Source: Actinospica robiniae DSM 44927 (GTDB lineage: Bacteria; Actinomycetota; Actinomycetes; Streptomycetales; Catenulisporaceae). Taken from it: DNA of 64,000 bases. Positions 54,034 to 64,000 of the stretch are shown piece after piece. A program made the position numbers and the translations under genes. Location: assembly GCF_000504285.1 (NCBI RefSeq), contig NZ_KI632511.1, forward strand, positions 5,252,154-5,316,153, written 5' to 3'. The notes beneath the pieces are model-generated. The model was not told the origin of the DNA. It saw only the letters and a list, made by a program, of their open reading frames with translations, and did no database searches. Numbering within the stretch: the stretch's first letter is position 1; each line of letters starts with the position of its first letter.

Positions 54034-54936
54034 CTACCTGAGGCCCGAGATCTGCATGATCGCCGGGAAGATCAAATAGATGAGAAAGCCGGTGCACAGC
54101 AGCAGCTGCGCCACCAGCATCGACTGCGACTGCTGGCCCGCCTTGCCCTCGATCTCCGCCAGTTCCCGGCGCCGCATGGTCTCGGCCCGGGAGGCGAGGG
54201 ATTGGCGGATCTTGGCGCCGTCGTCCGCGGTGAGCGCGATCGCGTGTCCGAGGTCGACGAGTTCTTCGACACCGAGCGTGTCGCCGAGCGCGCTCAGCGC
54301 CGCCCATTGGGTCTGGCCGGAGAGCCGCGCGGCGGTCAGCGCGTCGCGGATGCGGCGCACCGCCCAGCTGTTGCTGATCTCCGCCGCCGACATGATGGCC
54401 TCGGGCAGGCCGCGGCCGCCGGAGAGGTTCATCGACACCAGATCGAGGAACGCGGTGACCACCCGGCGGAAGTCCGCACGCCGTTCCTTGGCATCGCGGC
54501 GCACCTCCAGGTCAGGCAGGACGAAGAACAATGCCGCACAGCAGAGCGCGAGCCACACCGGGACCAGGGCACTGAGGTGGAAGCCGACGAGCCAGAGCGC
54601 GACGAAGAACAGCGGCGGCAGGAAGAACCCGACCGCGGCGAGCCCGAGCTTGGTCGTCAGGAAGGCTTCCCAGCCGCGGTCCAGAATCGCCAGGTCGGCC
54701 CGCAGGGACCGCATCTGCCAGCCCTGACTCGCGTAGAACTCGGCCGCCTTCCGGCCGATCAGCTCCCTGACGGACTCGGCCCGCTCCCGCCGCTCGGCGC
54801 TGTGCGGGCCGAGTTCGCGCAGCGCGTCGATCTGGGCCACGGTCACCGCGGCGCTGGGCCGCGACGGTATCAGGGCCCGGATCAGCAGGAACACTCCGAG
54901 GCCGACCAGCGCGCCGAGGGCGATCTCCACGATCAC
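54034..54936 (-). CDS. tadC: TadC inner-membrane platform protein
   Basis: 300 residues with a T2SSF domain (about 165-285). Membrane helices at about 1-24, 108-127, 129-150 and 275-297. Conserved features: FRRVVTAFLDLVSMNLSGGRGLPEAI and GDTLGVEELVDLGHAIALT. Pairs with TadB to form the platform on which TadA works. Confidence 0.93.
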   Translation of the reverse strand: MIVEIALGALVGLGVFLLIRALIPSRPSAAVTVAQIDALRELGPHSAERRERAESVRELIGRKAAEFYASQGWQMRSLRADLAILDRGWEAFLTTKLGLAAVGFFLPPLFFVALWLVGFHLSALVPVWLALCCAALFFVLPDLEVRRDAKERRADFRRVVTAFLDLVSMNLSGGRGLPEAIMSAAEISNSWAVRRIRDALTAARLSGQTQWAALSALGDTLGVEELVDLGHAIALTADDGAKIRQSLASRAETMRRRELAEIEGKAGQQSQSMLVAQLLLCTGFLIYLIFPAIMQISGLR

Positions 54937-54940
54937 GCGT

Positions 54941-55816
54941 TCACCTGACCCGTAGCAGGAAGCGTTCCGGTGTCTTCATCTCGGCGAGCTTGCGCAGCCA
55001 GAAGAAGCCCGCGGCGAAGAAGGACACCACGATCAGCAGCACGACCTGGCCGACGGCGGAGTCGTACGCCTGGACGTACCGATGGTCGAAGAGCGCGAGC
55101 CCGAGCACGACCGCGGCCACGCTGATGACGATGATCTGGACCGAGCGCCGCGTGCCGGCTCGCTGGGCGATGATGCGCTGGCGCATGTCCACCTCTTCGC
55201 GGGCCGACTTGGCGAGCGCGCCGAGCACCTCGCGAAGCCCGGGGCCGCGCAGTTTCGCGTTGAGGATCAGCGCGGCGATGATGATGTCCGCGCTCGGGTC
55301 GTCGATGTCGTCCGCGAGGTGCTGCAGGGCGTCGGCCAGGGGCATCCGCCCGCGCACCCGGTCCATGAGGGCGTCGAGGTGCGGGATGAGCAACGGCCCG
55401 GCGGTCCGGGCCGCGGACGGGATCGCCTGCTCGAGGCCGACGGCTCCGGCGATGGTGTCGCGCAGCGACTCCGTCCACATGGCGAGGGCTTCCACCCGCT
55501 GCATGCCGAGCCGTTCGCTGCCCAGCCCGCCGAACAGCTGCTTCCAGAAGAAGACCAGCACCGCCACCGCGATGCCGGCGACCGGCCACCGGGTCAGCAC
55601 ACCCGCGACGATCCCGACCAGCAGGGCGATGATGAGCCGCTGTCCGGCGCTGCGCATCCGGTCGCCAATCTTGAAGCCGCCCTCGGCGGGGCGCTCCTTC
55701 GGCCTGAAGCCGACCAGGGCCGCGATCAGCAGGGCGATGCCGCCGCCGACGACCAGGCCGGCCAGGATCGCCTCAAGCGTGGAGATCTGCAGGAGTTCTC
55801 GAGGGTTCATCGCCAC
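54941..55816 (-). CDS. tadB: TadB inner-membrane platform protein
   Basis: 291 residues, T2SSF domain (about 120-250) with LWTESLRDTIAGAVGLEQAI written here by eye as the MWTESLRDTIAGAVGLEQAI stretch, helices near the N-terminus and at both sides of the domain. Start could be GTG 55816 or ATG 55810; both lie inside a 14-bp duplication that also covers the tadA stop. Stop is 4 bp before tadC. Confidence 0.93.
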   Translation of the reverse strand: MAMNPRELLQISTLEAILAGLVVGGGIALLIAALVGFRPKERPAEGGFKIGDRMRSAGQRLIIALLVGIVAGVLTRWPVAGIAVAVLVFFWKQLFGGLGSERLGMQRVEALAMWTESLRDTIAGAVGLEQAIPSAARTAGPLLIPHLDALMDRVRGRMPLADALQHLADDIDDPSADIIIAALILNAKLRGPGLREVLGALAKSAREEVDMRQRIIAQRAGTRRSVQIIVISVAAVVLGLALFDHRYVQAYDSAVGQVVLLIVVSFFAAGFFWLRKLAEMKTPERFLLRVR

Positions 55817-55834
55817 ATCCGGTTCATCGCCACA
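55804..55834. repeat. 14-bp direct repeat at the tadA/tadB junction
   Basis: GGTTCATCGCCACA at 55804-55817 and 55821-55834. One copy holds the tadB start, the other the end of tadA. Confidence 0.85.
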
Positions 55835-57122
55835 GTCCGCTCGGCTGATACCCGTGGGCCAGCAGTTCGTCGATACAGGTGACCGGGGAGTGCGGCATGG
55901 CCCGTCCGTCGGGGCCTTCCATGAACACCTCCGAGGAGAGCACCCGCCCGTCCACGCCGCTGACCTCGCGCACCGAGGTGACCATGCGGCGCACGGTGCC
56001 GCCGCGGTGGTAGTCGTTGCGGCGGGCGATGAAGACCACGAAGTTGATCGCGCCGGCGATCAGCATGTGGCTGGCCTCGACCGGCAGCCGCTCCTGGGCC
56101 TGCAGCGCGTAGGTGGAGATGCGGTTGAACACCTCCTGCGAGGAGTTCGCGTGGATCGTGGAGAGCGAGCCGTCGTTGCCCTGCGACATCGCGTTGAGCA
56201 TCGTGACGATCTCGTCGCCGAGCACCTCGCCGACGATGACCCTGCTGGGGTTCATCCGCAGCGACCGGCGCACCAGCTCCGCCATGGTGATCGCGCCGAG
56301 GCCCTCGGAGTTGGGCAGCCGTTCCTCAAGCGCCACCGTGTTCGGGTGCAGATCGGGGAACTGGTCGAGGCCGAGTTCGAGCGCACGCTCCACCGTGACG
56401 AGGCGCTCGTGCGCGGGGATCTCGTTGGCCAGGGCCCGCAGCAGCGTCGTCTTGCCGGCGTTGGTCGAGCCCGCGATCATGATGTTCTTGCGCGCCTGCA
56501 CGGCCGCGGCCAGGAACGAGCCGAGCTCGGTGAGCACGGTGCCGTTGCCGACGAGGTCGGACAGGAAGACCTTGCCCATGCGCGCGCGGCGGATGGAGAG
56601 CGCCGGGCGGCGGGTGACGTCCATGACCGCGCTGAGCCGGGAGCCGTCGGGCAGGCGCAGGTCCAGCTGCGGGTTGGCTGCGTCGAACGGCCGTGAGCTC
56701 AGACCCGAGTAGGCGCCGAGGATCTGGATGAGCTCGACCATCTCCTCGTCCGACTCGGCGATCGGCTCCACCATCGCCTCGCGGCCGTCCGCGTAAGAGA
56801 CGAAGACCCGGTCGCAGCCGTTGACGTCGATGTTCTCGATGTCCGGGTCGTCCAGCAGCGGCTGGAGCCGGCCCACGCCGAACAGCGCGGCGTGGATGCC
56901 GGCGGCGAGGGCCTCCTCCTCCTCGGCGGTGGGCGGACGCCGGCCGGCGGTCATCTCGGTGTGCGCGTGCTCGGACAGCGTCTGGCCGATCACGGCCCGG
57001 GCGTACTGCCGCTCGTCCTGCGCGGTCATCACCGGCAGGCCGCTGATCTGGTCGAGCCGGCGCTGCTCGGCTATCCGGTCGCCGACTTCCTGACGCAGCC
57101 GTTTGACGAGGCCGTGGTCCAT
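55824..57122 (-). CDS. tadA: TadA/CpaF secretion ATPase
   Basis: 432 residues from ATG 57122. An N-terminal domain is followed by the hexameric ATPase core: Walker A IAGSTNAGKTTLLRAL, the Asp box, Walker B as VIVGEVLGDEI (Arg replaced: family usually GEVRG) and the His box LSTIHANSS. Powers pilus assembly at the TadB/TadC platform. It starts 1 bp after the tadZ-like stop. Confidence 0.95.
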   Translation of the reverse strand: MDHGLVKRLRQEVGDRIAEQRRLDQISGLPVMTAQDERQYARAVIGQTLSEHAHTEMTAGRRPPTAEEEEALAAGIHAALFGVGRLQPLLDDPDIENIDVNGCDRVFVSYADGREAMVEPIAESDEEMVELIQILGAYSGLSSRPFDAANPQLDLRLPDGSRLSAVMDVTRRPALSIRRARMGKVFLSDLVGNGTVLTELGSFLAAAVQARKNIMIAGSTNAGKTTLLRALANEIPAHERLVTVERALELGLDQFPDLHPNTVALEERLPNSEGLGAITMAELVRRSLRMNPSRVIVGEVLGDEIVTMLNAMSQGNDGSLSTIHANSSQEVFNRISTYALQAQERLPVEASHMLIAGAINFVVFIARRNDYHRGGTVRRMVTSVREVSGVDGRVLSSEVFMEGPDGRAMPHSPVTCIDELLAHGYQPSGLWR

Positions 57123-57123
57123 C

Positions 57124-58260
57124 TCAGCCCACCGTCCGATCGCTCGGATGCGGCACGCTCTTGAGGTTCGCGGCCGTGGTCGCGCCACCGCGCGGGTTGC
57201 TGAAGTACGGGTTGGTCGAGTTCGGGTTCGAACTCCCGTTGCCGTTCGCGCCGCCGCCGGGCGTCACCGAGGTCGGCGTGATCGGGATCGAGGTCATGGT
57301 CTCCGCGTTGACCGAGGCGGCGTACGCGGGCTGCGGCGGCGGCGTCGGCTGAGGCGGCGTCGGCTGCGGCGGCGTCGGCTGCGGCGGCTGGAAGCCGGGG
57401 TGCTGGGGGTACGCCGCGGGCCGGCCCTGGGGCTGCGGCGGCTGTGCGGACTGCGGCGCCTGCGGGCGCAGCAGTCCGTAGCGGTGGGAGACGGTCGCGG
57501 CCAGTTCCCGCGCGCTGCGGGTGACCAGTGCCTTGTCGACGCGGCCGCGGGCCCGGCCGTTCAGCGCCGCGGCGCCGGTCTCGTCGTAGGCGATGACGCC
57601 GACCACCTCGGCCCCGGCGGTCGTGGCCGAGAGCAGGTCGCCGACCTGCTTGACGGTCTCCTTGGCCCGTCCGGGCGGGACGATCAGCACGATGCCGATG
57701 GGCGGCCGGGCCAGCGAGACCGAGCTGTTCTGGCTGGCGTGCAGGCGGGCGGAGAGGCTGTTGGCCCGGTCCCGCACGTGCGCGATCTGCTCCGCCTCGG
57801 CGCGCGCGATCAGCAGCACCAGGCCCGCCTGGCCGAGCAGGTCGACGCTGGGCGAATCAGGGCCGATACGTCCGCAGTCGGCGATCACGTCGGCCCCGCC
57901 CGGCAGCTCGCCGAAGCGGTCGAGGGCGCGGCCGAGGGTCGGCCACAGCCCGGTCATGCCGCGCGCCTGGTCCGCGTTGCCAAGTCCGACCAGGATCTCC
58001 AGGCCGCCGCGCAGCCGCTGGGTGTGCTGGGCGAGGGTGCCCGGATCCAGGCCGCGGCGGGCCTCCACCGCGAGCGAGACGAGGCCGCGGTTGGGGTCGA
58101 GCGGGCCGCCGTGGTCGGCCGGCATGCGGTAGACCAGGTCGCCGCCGTGCGGATCGCATTCCGCGAACAGGGCGCGGCGGGGCCAGACGGCGGCCAGGGC
58201 CACGGCCGAGGTGGTGACCCCGGGGGAACCCTTGTCCGCCGCGAGAGCGATGAGCGTCAT
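57124..58260 (-). CDS. TadZ/CpaE-like MinD-superfamily protein with Pro-rich tail
   Basis: 378 residues. A MinD/ParA-like domain (1-270) starts LIALAADKGSPGVTTSAVALA. The deviant Walker A keeps the first Lys but has Val where the catalytic Lys would be (KGSPGVTT rather than KGGxGKT), so ATP hydrolysis is doubtful. The C-terminal third is disordered and contains three PQPTP repeats (57346-57390 in DNA, 15-bp period) and a Gly/Asn/Ser-rich end. TadZ proteins position the pilus machinery at a pole. Confidence 0.85.
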   Translation of the reverse strand: MTLIALAADKGSPGVTTSAVALAAVWPRRALFAECDPHGGDLVYRMPADHGGPLDPNRGLVSLAVEARRGLDPGTLAQHTQRLRGGLEILVGLGNADQARGMTGLWPTLGRALDRFGELPGGADVIADCGRIGPDSPSVDLLGQAGLVLLIARAEAEQIAHVRDRANSLSARLHASQNSSVSLARPPIGIVLIVPPGRAKETVKQVGDLLSATTAGAEVVGVIAYDETGAAALNGRARGRVDKALVTRSARELAATVSHRYGLLRPQAPQSAQPPQPQGRPAAYPQHPGFQPPQPTPPQPTPPQPTPPPQPAYAASVNAETMTSIPITPTSVTPGGGANGNGSSNPNSTNPYFSNPRGGATTAANLKSVPHPSDRTVG

Positions 58261-58271
58261 GAGGACACGGC

Positions 58272-59075
58272 CTAGTTCCCAGCGCTCGCCGTGCCGCCGG
58301 GCGCGGAACCGTTGCCGCCGGCGGAGGGGGCGGCGCTCGCGTGCGTGGAGGCCACGCCGTTCGCGCCGGTGGTGAACACCAGGTTGCCCTCCTGCGAGGC
58401 GGTCAGCAGGTTGGCCGCGTCCGCCTTGTCGACGGAGATCTCGAACACGCCGGCCGAGTTGGAGGAACCGTTGTCGCCGGGCAGCTCAACGATTCTCACC
58501 GAAGTCGCCAGCAGAAGCGTGACGTCCGCGCCACCGGTGGTGCCGGGCTGTGTCCCGACGTAGTACGCGGAGACCGTGTCGCCGACGCCGAGGCTGGGCG
58601 GGTACTGGGAGGCGGTCAGGGAGACCGCGAAGGTCATCAGGTTGCCGTCGGCGGCCGGCGAGCTGTTGAGCATCTGCCCGATCAGCAGCGTGCCGGGCAC
58701 CAGGTCGGTCTCCGCCGTGTACTGACTCAGCTGGCCGCGCTGCGACCAGGTCACGTAATTGATGGAGGAATCCTGCGCCACCATGGCTTCGCTGATATCG
58801 GCGTCAGTGATCTGCTGTCCCTGGGCGACGTGTCGCGTCACTTGGATCACTCCGACTCGGTTTCCCGCCTGCATCTGCAGGTAAACCGAAGCGAGCACGC
58901 CTGCTGCGATGAGAAGCAGGGCCAGGGCGGCCAGCGCGGGCTTGCGTTCGCGCGAGGTGGTGGGCGGACGTACCGGTCCGGGGGGCGGGGCAGGCGCGCT
59001 CGGCCGGGCGGCGGGGGAGCCGGCAGGCTTCCATCCCGTCATCCCGGCGACATTGTTCTCCGTGCTGCTGCTCAC
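58272..59075 (-). CDS. CpaB/RcpC-like SAF-domain protein
   Basis: 267 residues from GTG 59075, with GGGGG 9-14 nt upstream. A Pro-rich cytoplasmic N-terminus, one membrane helix (LAALALLLIAAGVLASVYLQM, about 47-67), then a SAF/CpaB domain (VTRHVAQGQQITDADISEA and LVPGTLLIGQML). In diderms RcpC works with the secretin; in this monoderm no secretin is present and the protein probably contacts the wall side. First gene of the pilus operon. Confidence 0.87.
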   Translation of the reverse strand: MSSSTENNVAGMTGWKPAGSPAARPSAPAPPPGPVRPPTTSRERKPALAALALLLIAAGVLASVYLQMQAGNRVGVIQVTRHVAQGQQITDADISEAMVAQDSSINYVTWSQRGQLSQYTAETDLVPGTLLIGQMLNSSPAADGNLMTFAVSLTASQYPPSLGVGDTVSAYYVGTQPGTTGGADVTLLLATSVRIVELPGDNGSSNSAGVFEISVDKADAANLLTASQEGNLVFTTGANGVASTHASAAPSAGGNGSAPGGTASAGN

Positions 59076-59109
59076 GATCCGTACCCCCGGAGTGGCCGAC
59101 TGGCTCCTG

Positions 59110-59137
59110 ATAGTAGCGGCGCAGTCGGAAAACTCAA
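59110..59137 (-). promoter_or_regulatory. Predicted promoter of the tad operon
   Basis: TTGAGT, 16 bp, TACTAT on the minus strand, about 35 bp upstream of the CpaB-like start. It is the best -35/-10 pair in the window and would drive all ten genes down to the LysM/BTAD gene, which are packed with gaps under 30 bp. Confidence 0.6.
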
Positions 59138-59344
59138 CAGGGTCCGCGGCCGAATATGTGGCAAACCGCAACCAGGCGTGCAAGATCATCGCAGTGTTCT
59201 GGCTAGAGGCGTCGAAGGACACGTTTTCGCTACACGTATACGCTCCGGCATTATCGGGCTACCGGTGCCGCGGTTGGCCCGGTACGATCCGGTGTCGACC
59301 CATCTGTCTTCGATGGGCGATCCGGGACCTACGCAGGGGGAACT

Positions 59345-60001
59345 GTGCGTTCGCGGACAACTGCCCTCGTCACCGCCATGATGCTATGCGCGGCGCTTTA
59401 CGGTTGCTCGAGTTCCGTACAGCAAAGCGGTGGAATCAGCGGTGCGGCCACGGGAGCCGCGTCCTTTGCGCCCGGCTCGGCGGCCACGGCCTCGCTCGCA
59501 CCGGTCTCGGGATTGTCGATGAGCTTCAAGATCCCCTCGGATCTGAGCCTTCAGTTCCAGACCACGGATCAGGGTTCGGTCACGGCCGATGAGATTCAGA
59601 CGATCCTGGTGTATCAGTATGAAGGCTTCATCGAGGCACTCAGCTCCGGCGAGGCGACCGAGGCGAACTTCCGCTATCTCACCGCCGGCGACGCGCTGAG
59701 CACCGAGAACTCCCAGCTGGCCTGGTGGAAGAAGCAGAACGAACGGCTCACCGGCGTCGACCGGCTCTACGCCTTCACGGTCTCGGCGAGCGGAAAGGGC
59801 CAGGCCGAATACTCGTATTGCGAGGATTCCACCCGGCTCGACTACGTGGACCTGGGCGACGGCCGGACGATCCAGAACACCGCGGGCACCACGGAAAACT
59901 ACACCCTGCGCCAAGGCATCCTGGTGCAGGGCAAGGGCGAACTGTGGGCGGTCGAACAGGTCTTGACCAAGGACGGAGCGTCCTCATGCATCGGAAAGTG
60001 A
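59345..60001 (+). CDS. Secreted lipoprotein next to the Tad operon
   Basis: 218 residues. Signal peptide with lipobox ALYGC (Cys about 21), a Ser/Ala-rich linker, then a globular domain about 65-215 starting SFKIPSDLSLQF, with AEYSYCEDST and SSCIGK, two Cys that may pair. Fold resembles small alpha+beta (NTF2-like) domains in other secreted actinobacterial lipoproteins, without certainty. GTG has GGGGGAA upstream. Its end overlaps the next gene by 16 bp. Confidence 0.75.
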   Translation: MRSRTTALVTAMMLCAALYGCSSSVQQSGGISGAATGAASFAPGSAATASLAPVSGLSMSFKIPSDLSLQFQTTDQGSVTADEIQTILVYQYEGFIEALSSGEATEANFRYLTAGDALSTENSQLAWWKKQNERLTGVDRLYAFTVSASGKGQAEYSYCEDSTRLDYVDLGDGRTIQNTAGTTENYTLRQGILVQGKGELWAVEQVLTKDGASSCIGK

Positions 60002-61149
60002 AGGGGCGGGCGGCTTTGTCCGCCGCGGTCCTGGTCTCCTCCAGCGTCCTGGCCACGGTCGGGTCGGTCACACCCGCCATGGCGGACAGCGTGGCCATCT
60101 GCCCGAGCAGCGGCGGCAGCAGCGGCGGAGGCGGCGGCGGAGGCGGCGACACCTACAAGATGTGGGAGGTGGTGAACCAGCAGATCACCTCGTGCTCCAA
60201 CGGAGGCAACGCCGCGCAGAGCGACGGCAGCAGCGGCTCTGCGAGCATCGTCCCGTGCTGGTGGGCGCCAGCCTACGACCCGGCGGGCCTGCAGGGCTAC
60301 GTCCAGGCCTTCGAGTCCACAAGCTCCACGGACAACTGGTACACGATGCTGGCCAAGGAGTACGACACAAACGGCACCGACGCCCCGCCCTCCGACTACA
60401 AGTCGGACTCGGGACCGCCGTGGGACAGCTACAACGTCGGTACGACACCCCTGGGCGAGTGGTACGGCATGTTCTACAACAGTGCCGCCTCCGGGGACCA
60501 GCTGGACACCTGCTCCCATGAGCTGGCTGCTCTGGGGGCCAAGCAGTTCTACTGGGCCGACAACGAAGACCAGCCGACCGGAACGCCGGCGGAAATACCC
60601 GTCTTCACCGATCTTGAACTCGCCCAGTACGTCGAGAGCGTAGTGCTGCTGCCCGCGGCGCAGGTGAAGTCGAGTCAGGGACGCAATGACGCCGCGGGCG
60701 ACCCGGCGAGGGCGACCGTCGGCCTGCCCATCTGGTACTGGCAGGATGAGGGCACTACCCACACGAAGGTGGACCAGGAAGTCTGCGTCTTCGGTACGCG
60801 GTACTGCGTGGACTTCACCGCCTACGCCGTCTCCTTCACGATCGATCGCGGCTCCGCCCCCGGCCGAGCCTGGAGCGGCGACTGCGTCCATCAGTCCTCG
60901 AACACACTGGGGCCGGAGTGGCACGGCCAGTCCGCGTCGGTGAATCCGACCTGCGGCGTGGAGTACTCGACGCTGGCCAGGGGCGTGACGCCGACGGTCT
61001 ATACGACCTGGCACGTCCACATCACCTGGGACGGGGGCGACTGGAGCCCGCCGAACGACCCGGTGATCGCCACGACCCTCGATCCCTTCGACGTGCAGGA
61101 CATCCAGGCCTACAACCGGACCTCGCCGAGCGCGACGCCGAGCTCCTAG
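59986..61149 (+). CDS. Secreted Trp- and Cys-rich protein, Tad-associated
   Basis: 387 residues with a signal peptide (about 1-33, ending TPAMA). Then Gly-rich SSGGGGGGGG, a Trp/Cys-rich body with VPCWWAPAYDP, LGEWYGMFYN, VGLPIWYWQDE, AGRAWSGDC-like turns and TTWHVHITWDGGDW. The LPIWYW segment is like that in Streptomyces secreted proteins found beside Tad loci. Eight Cys suggest disulfides. No transmembrane anchor. Probably made with the lipoprotein, whose end it overlaps. Confidence 0.7.
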   Translation: MHRKVKGRAALSAAVLVSSSVLATVGSVTPAMADSVAICPSSGGSSGGGGGGGGDTYKMWEVVNQQITSCSNGGNAAQSDGSSGSASIVPCWWAPAYDPAGLQGYVQAFESTSSTDNWYTMLAKEYDTNGTDAPPSDYKSDSGPPWDSYNVGTTPLGEWYGMFYNSAASGDQLDTCSHELAALGAKQFYWADNEDQPTGTPAEIPVFTDLELAQYVESVVLLPAAQVKSSQGRNDAAGDPARATVGLPIWYWQDEGTTHTKVDQEVCVFGTRYCVDFTAYAVSFTIDRGSAPGRAWSGDCVHQSSNTLGPEWHGQSASVNPTCGVEYSTLARGVTPTVYTTWHVHITWDGGDWSPPNDPVIATTLDPFDVQDIQAYNRTSPSATPSS

Positions 61150-61168
61150 CGAAAGCGACACCGCGCGG

Positions 61169-61645
61169 TCAACCCCGGATCAGCTCCACGGCCTGGGCGG
61201 CCAACGCCGCCCAGGCCCCGAGTATCAGGTACGGCCCGAAGGCGACCATCGACTTGCGCCCGACCCGGCCCAGCGCCATCCCGCCGAGCGCGGCCACGCA
61301 GGCGGCGAGCATGCCCAGCAGCAGCCCCGCCACGGCCACTGGCAGCGCCGCCCAGCCGAGGAAGAGCCCGAGCACGCCGACCAGCTTCACGTCGCCGAAG
61401 CCCATCGGGCCGAAGAACCACAGCAGCCAGAACAGTCCGTAGAAGAGTGCTGCCGCGATGGCCGCGACGGCCAGGCGCCACCAGGCGCCGCCCGCCCAGG
61501 ACGCCGCGGTCAGCCCCAGCAGCCCCCAGCCGCAGAGCGGGAAGAGCACCTTGTCCGGCAGGCGCTTCGTGCGCGCGTCGATCCACGCGAGGATCCCGCT
61601 CGCAAACAGGAATCCCGCGTACACCACCCCGACTACCCACTCCAT
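61169..61645 (-). CDS. Prepilin peptidase (TadV/CpaA, family A24)
   Basis: 158-residue polytopic aspartic protease. The two catalytic Asp are in WIDARTKRLPD (about residue 24) and MGFGDVKLVG (GxGD). About six membrane helices. ATG 61645 begins right before the first helix (MEWVVGVVYAGFLF). It should cleave the Flp, TadE and TadG precursors. It is separated from the pilus operon by the two secreted-protein genes. Confidence 0.9.
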   Translation of the reverse strand: MEWVVGVVYAGFLFASGILAWIDARTKRLPDKVLFPLCGWGLLGLTAASWAGGAWWRLAVAAIAAALFYGLFWLLWFFGPMGFGDVKLVGVLGLFLGWAALPVAVAGLLLGMLAACVAALGGMALGRVGRKSMVAFGPYLILGAWAALAAQAVELIRG

Positions 61646-61807
61646 GCGCCCGACGATACCCCGACGGACAGCACCGGGGCCGGTGCGCAGCGTGCGCACC
61701 GGCCCGTGGAGGGAACTTCCGCGCGAACCGGCGCCCGAAGCACCGGATTCACGTCAGCCGACCGCGTCCGGACCCGTCACCCGGGCGCCGGCCGCGCGCC
61801 GGCCGGG

Positions 61808-64000
<2,193 letters not shown>

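Overview
The window is chromosomal DNA of a very GC-rich actinomycete. Gene order resembles Streptomyces and its relatives (Streptomycetales or Catenulisporales): thrB-thrC-hom-lysA-argS at the left, and a long conserved backbone holA / rpsT / lepA / hemW / hrcA-dnaJ-rsmE-HIT-phoH-ybeY-corC in the middle, flanked by leuS, degV and comEA-comEC. Codons end mostly in G or C. I see no insertion sequence, phage, plasmid or CRISPR feature.

Layout. 1-7.5 kb (minus strand): aspartate-family biosynthesis (thrB partial, thrC, hom, lysA), argS, a MarR regulator and a lone response-regulator receiver. 7.6 kb: tRNA-Arg(CCG). 7.8-16.3 kb is accessory: a polytopic membrane protein, a PEP-mutase-like enzyme, a GNAT protein, an acetyl-xylan-esterase-type hydrolase, a GT2-GtrA fusion, an LPXTG wall protein with a weakly chaplin-like patch, and an acyl-ACP desaturase. 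16.5-23.6 kb: a structured leader-like region, a small membrane protein, a GDT1-type cation transporter, an LCP protein, a degenerate cytidine deaminase, a lipoprotein, then corC-ybeY-phoH and a HIT protein. 23.7-33.3 kb: a small secreted protein, rsmE-dnaJ-hrcA with a CIRCE operator, divergent DUF3097, hemW, a second GNAT protein, a DUF899 protein and lepA. 33.4-39.3 kb: an acidic protein of unknown function and a YhaO/YhaN (SbcD/SbcC-like) pair. 39.3-49.1 kb: rpsT, holA, oligopeptidase B, a Pro/Gln/Tyr-rich protein, ComEC split into two genes, comEA and degV.

49.1-61.6 kb holds an apparently complete Tad/Flp pilus locus. On the minus strand, in order of transcription, it has cpaB-like, tadZ-like, tadA, tadB, tadC, flp pilin, three TadE/TadG-like genes and a 1052-residue membrane-anchored LysM / winged-helix / BTAD protein. 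A secreted lipoprotein and a secreted Trp-rich protein are transcribed divergently, and a prepilin peptidase lies beyond them. leuS (partial) closes the window. The Tad locus sits between leuS and degV, so it looks like a module inserted into the conserved backbone.

Two themes recur. Many genes have a TANNNT-like hexamer only 6-8 nt before the start codon and no Shine-Dalgarno, which predicts leaderless mRNAs. Several gene pairs overlap by four bases (GTGA or ATGA), which suggests translational coupling. The candidates for unusual biology are the transmembrane LysM/BTAD regulator in the pilus operon, the secreted pair beside it, the low-complexity PQY protein with its inverted-repeat promoter, and the split ComEC.
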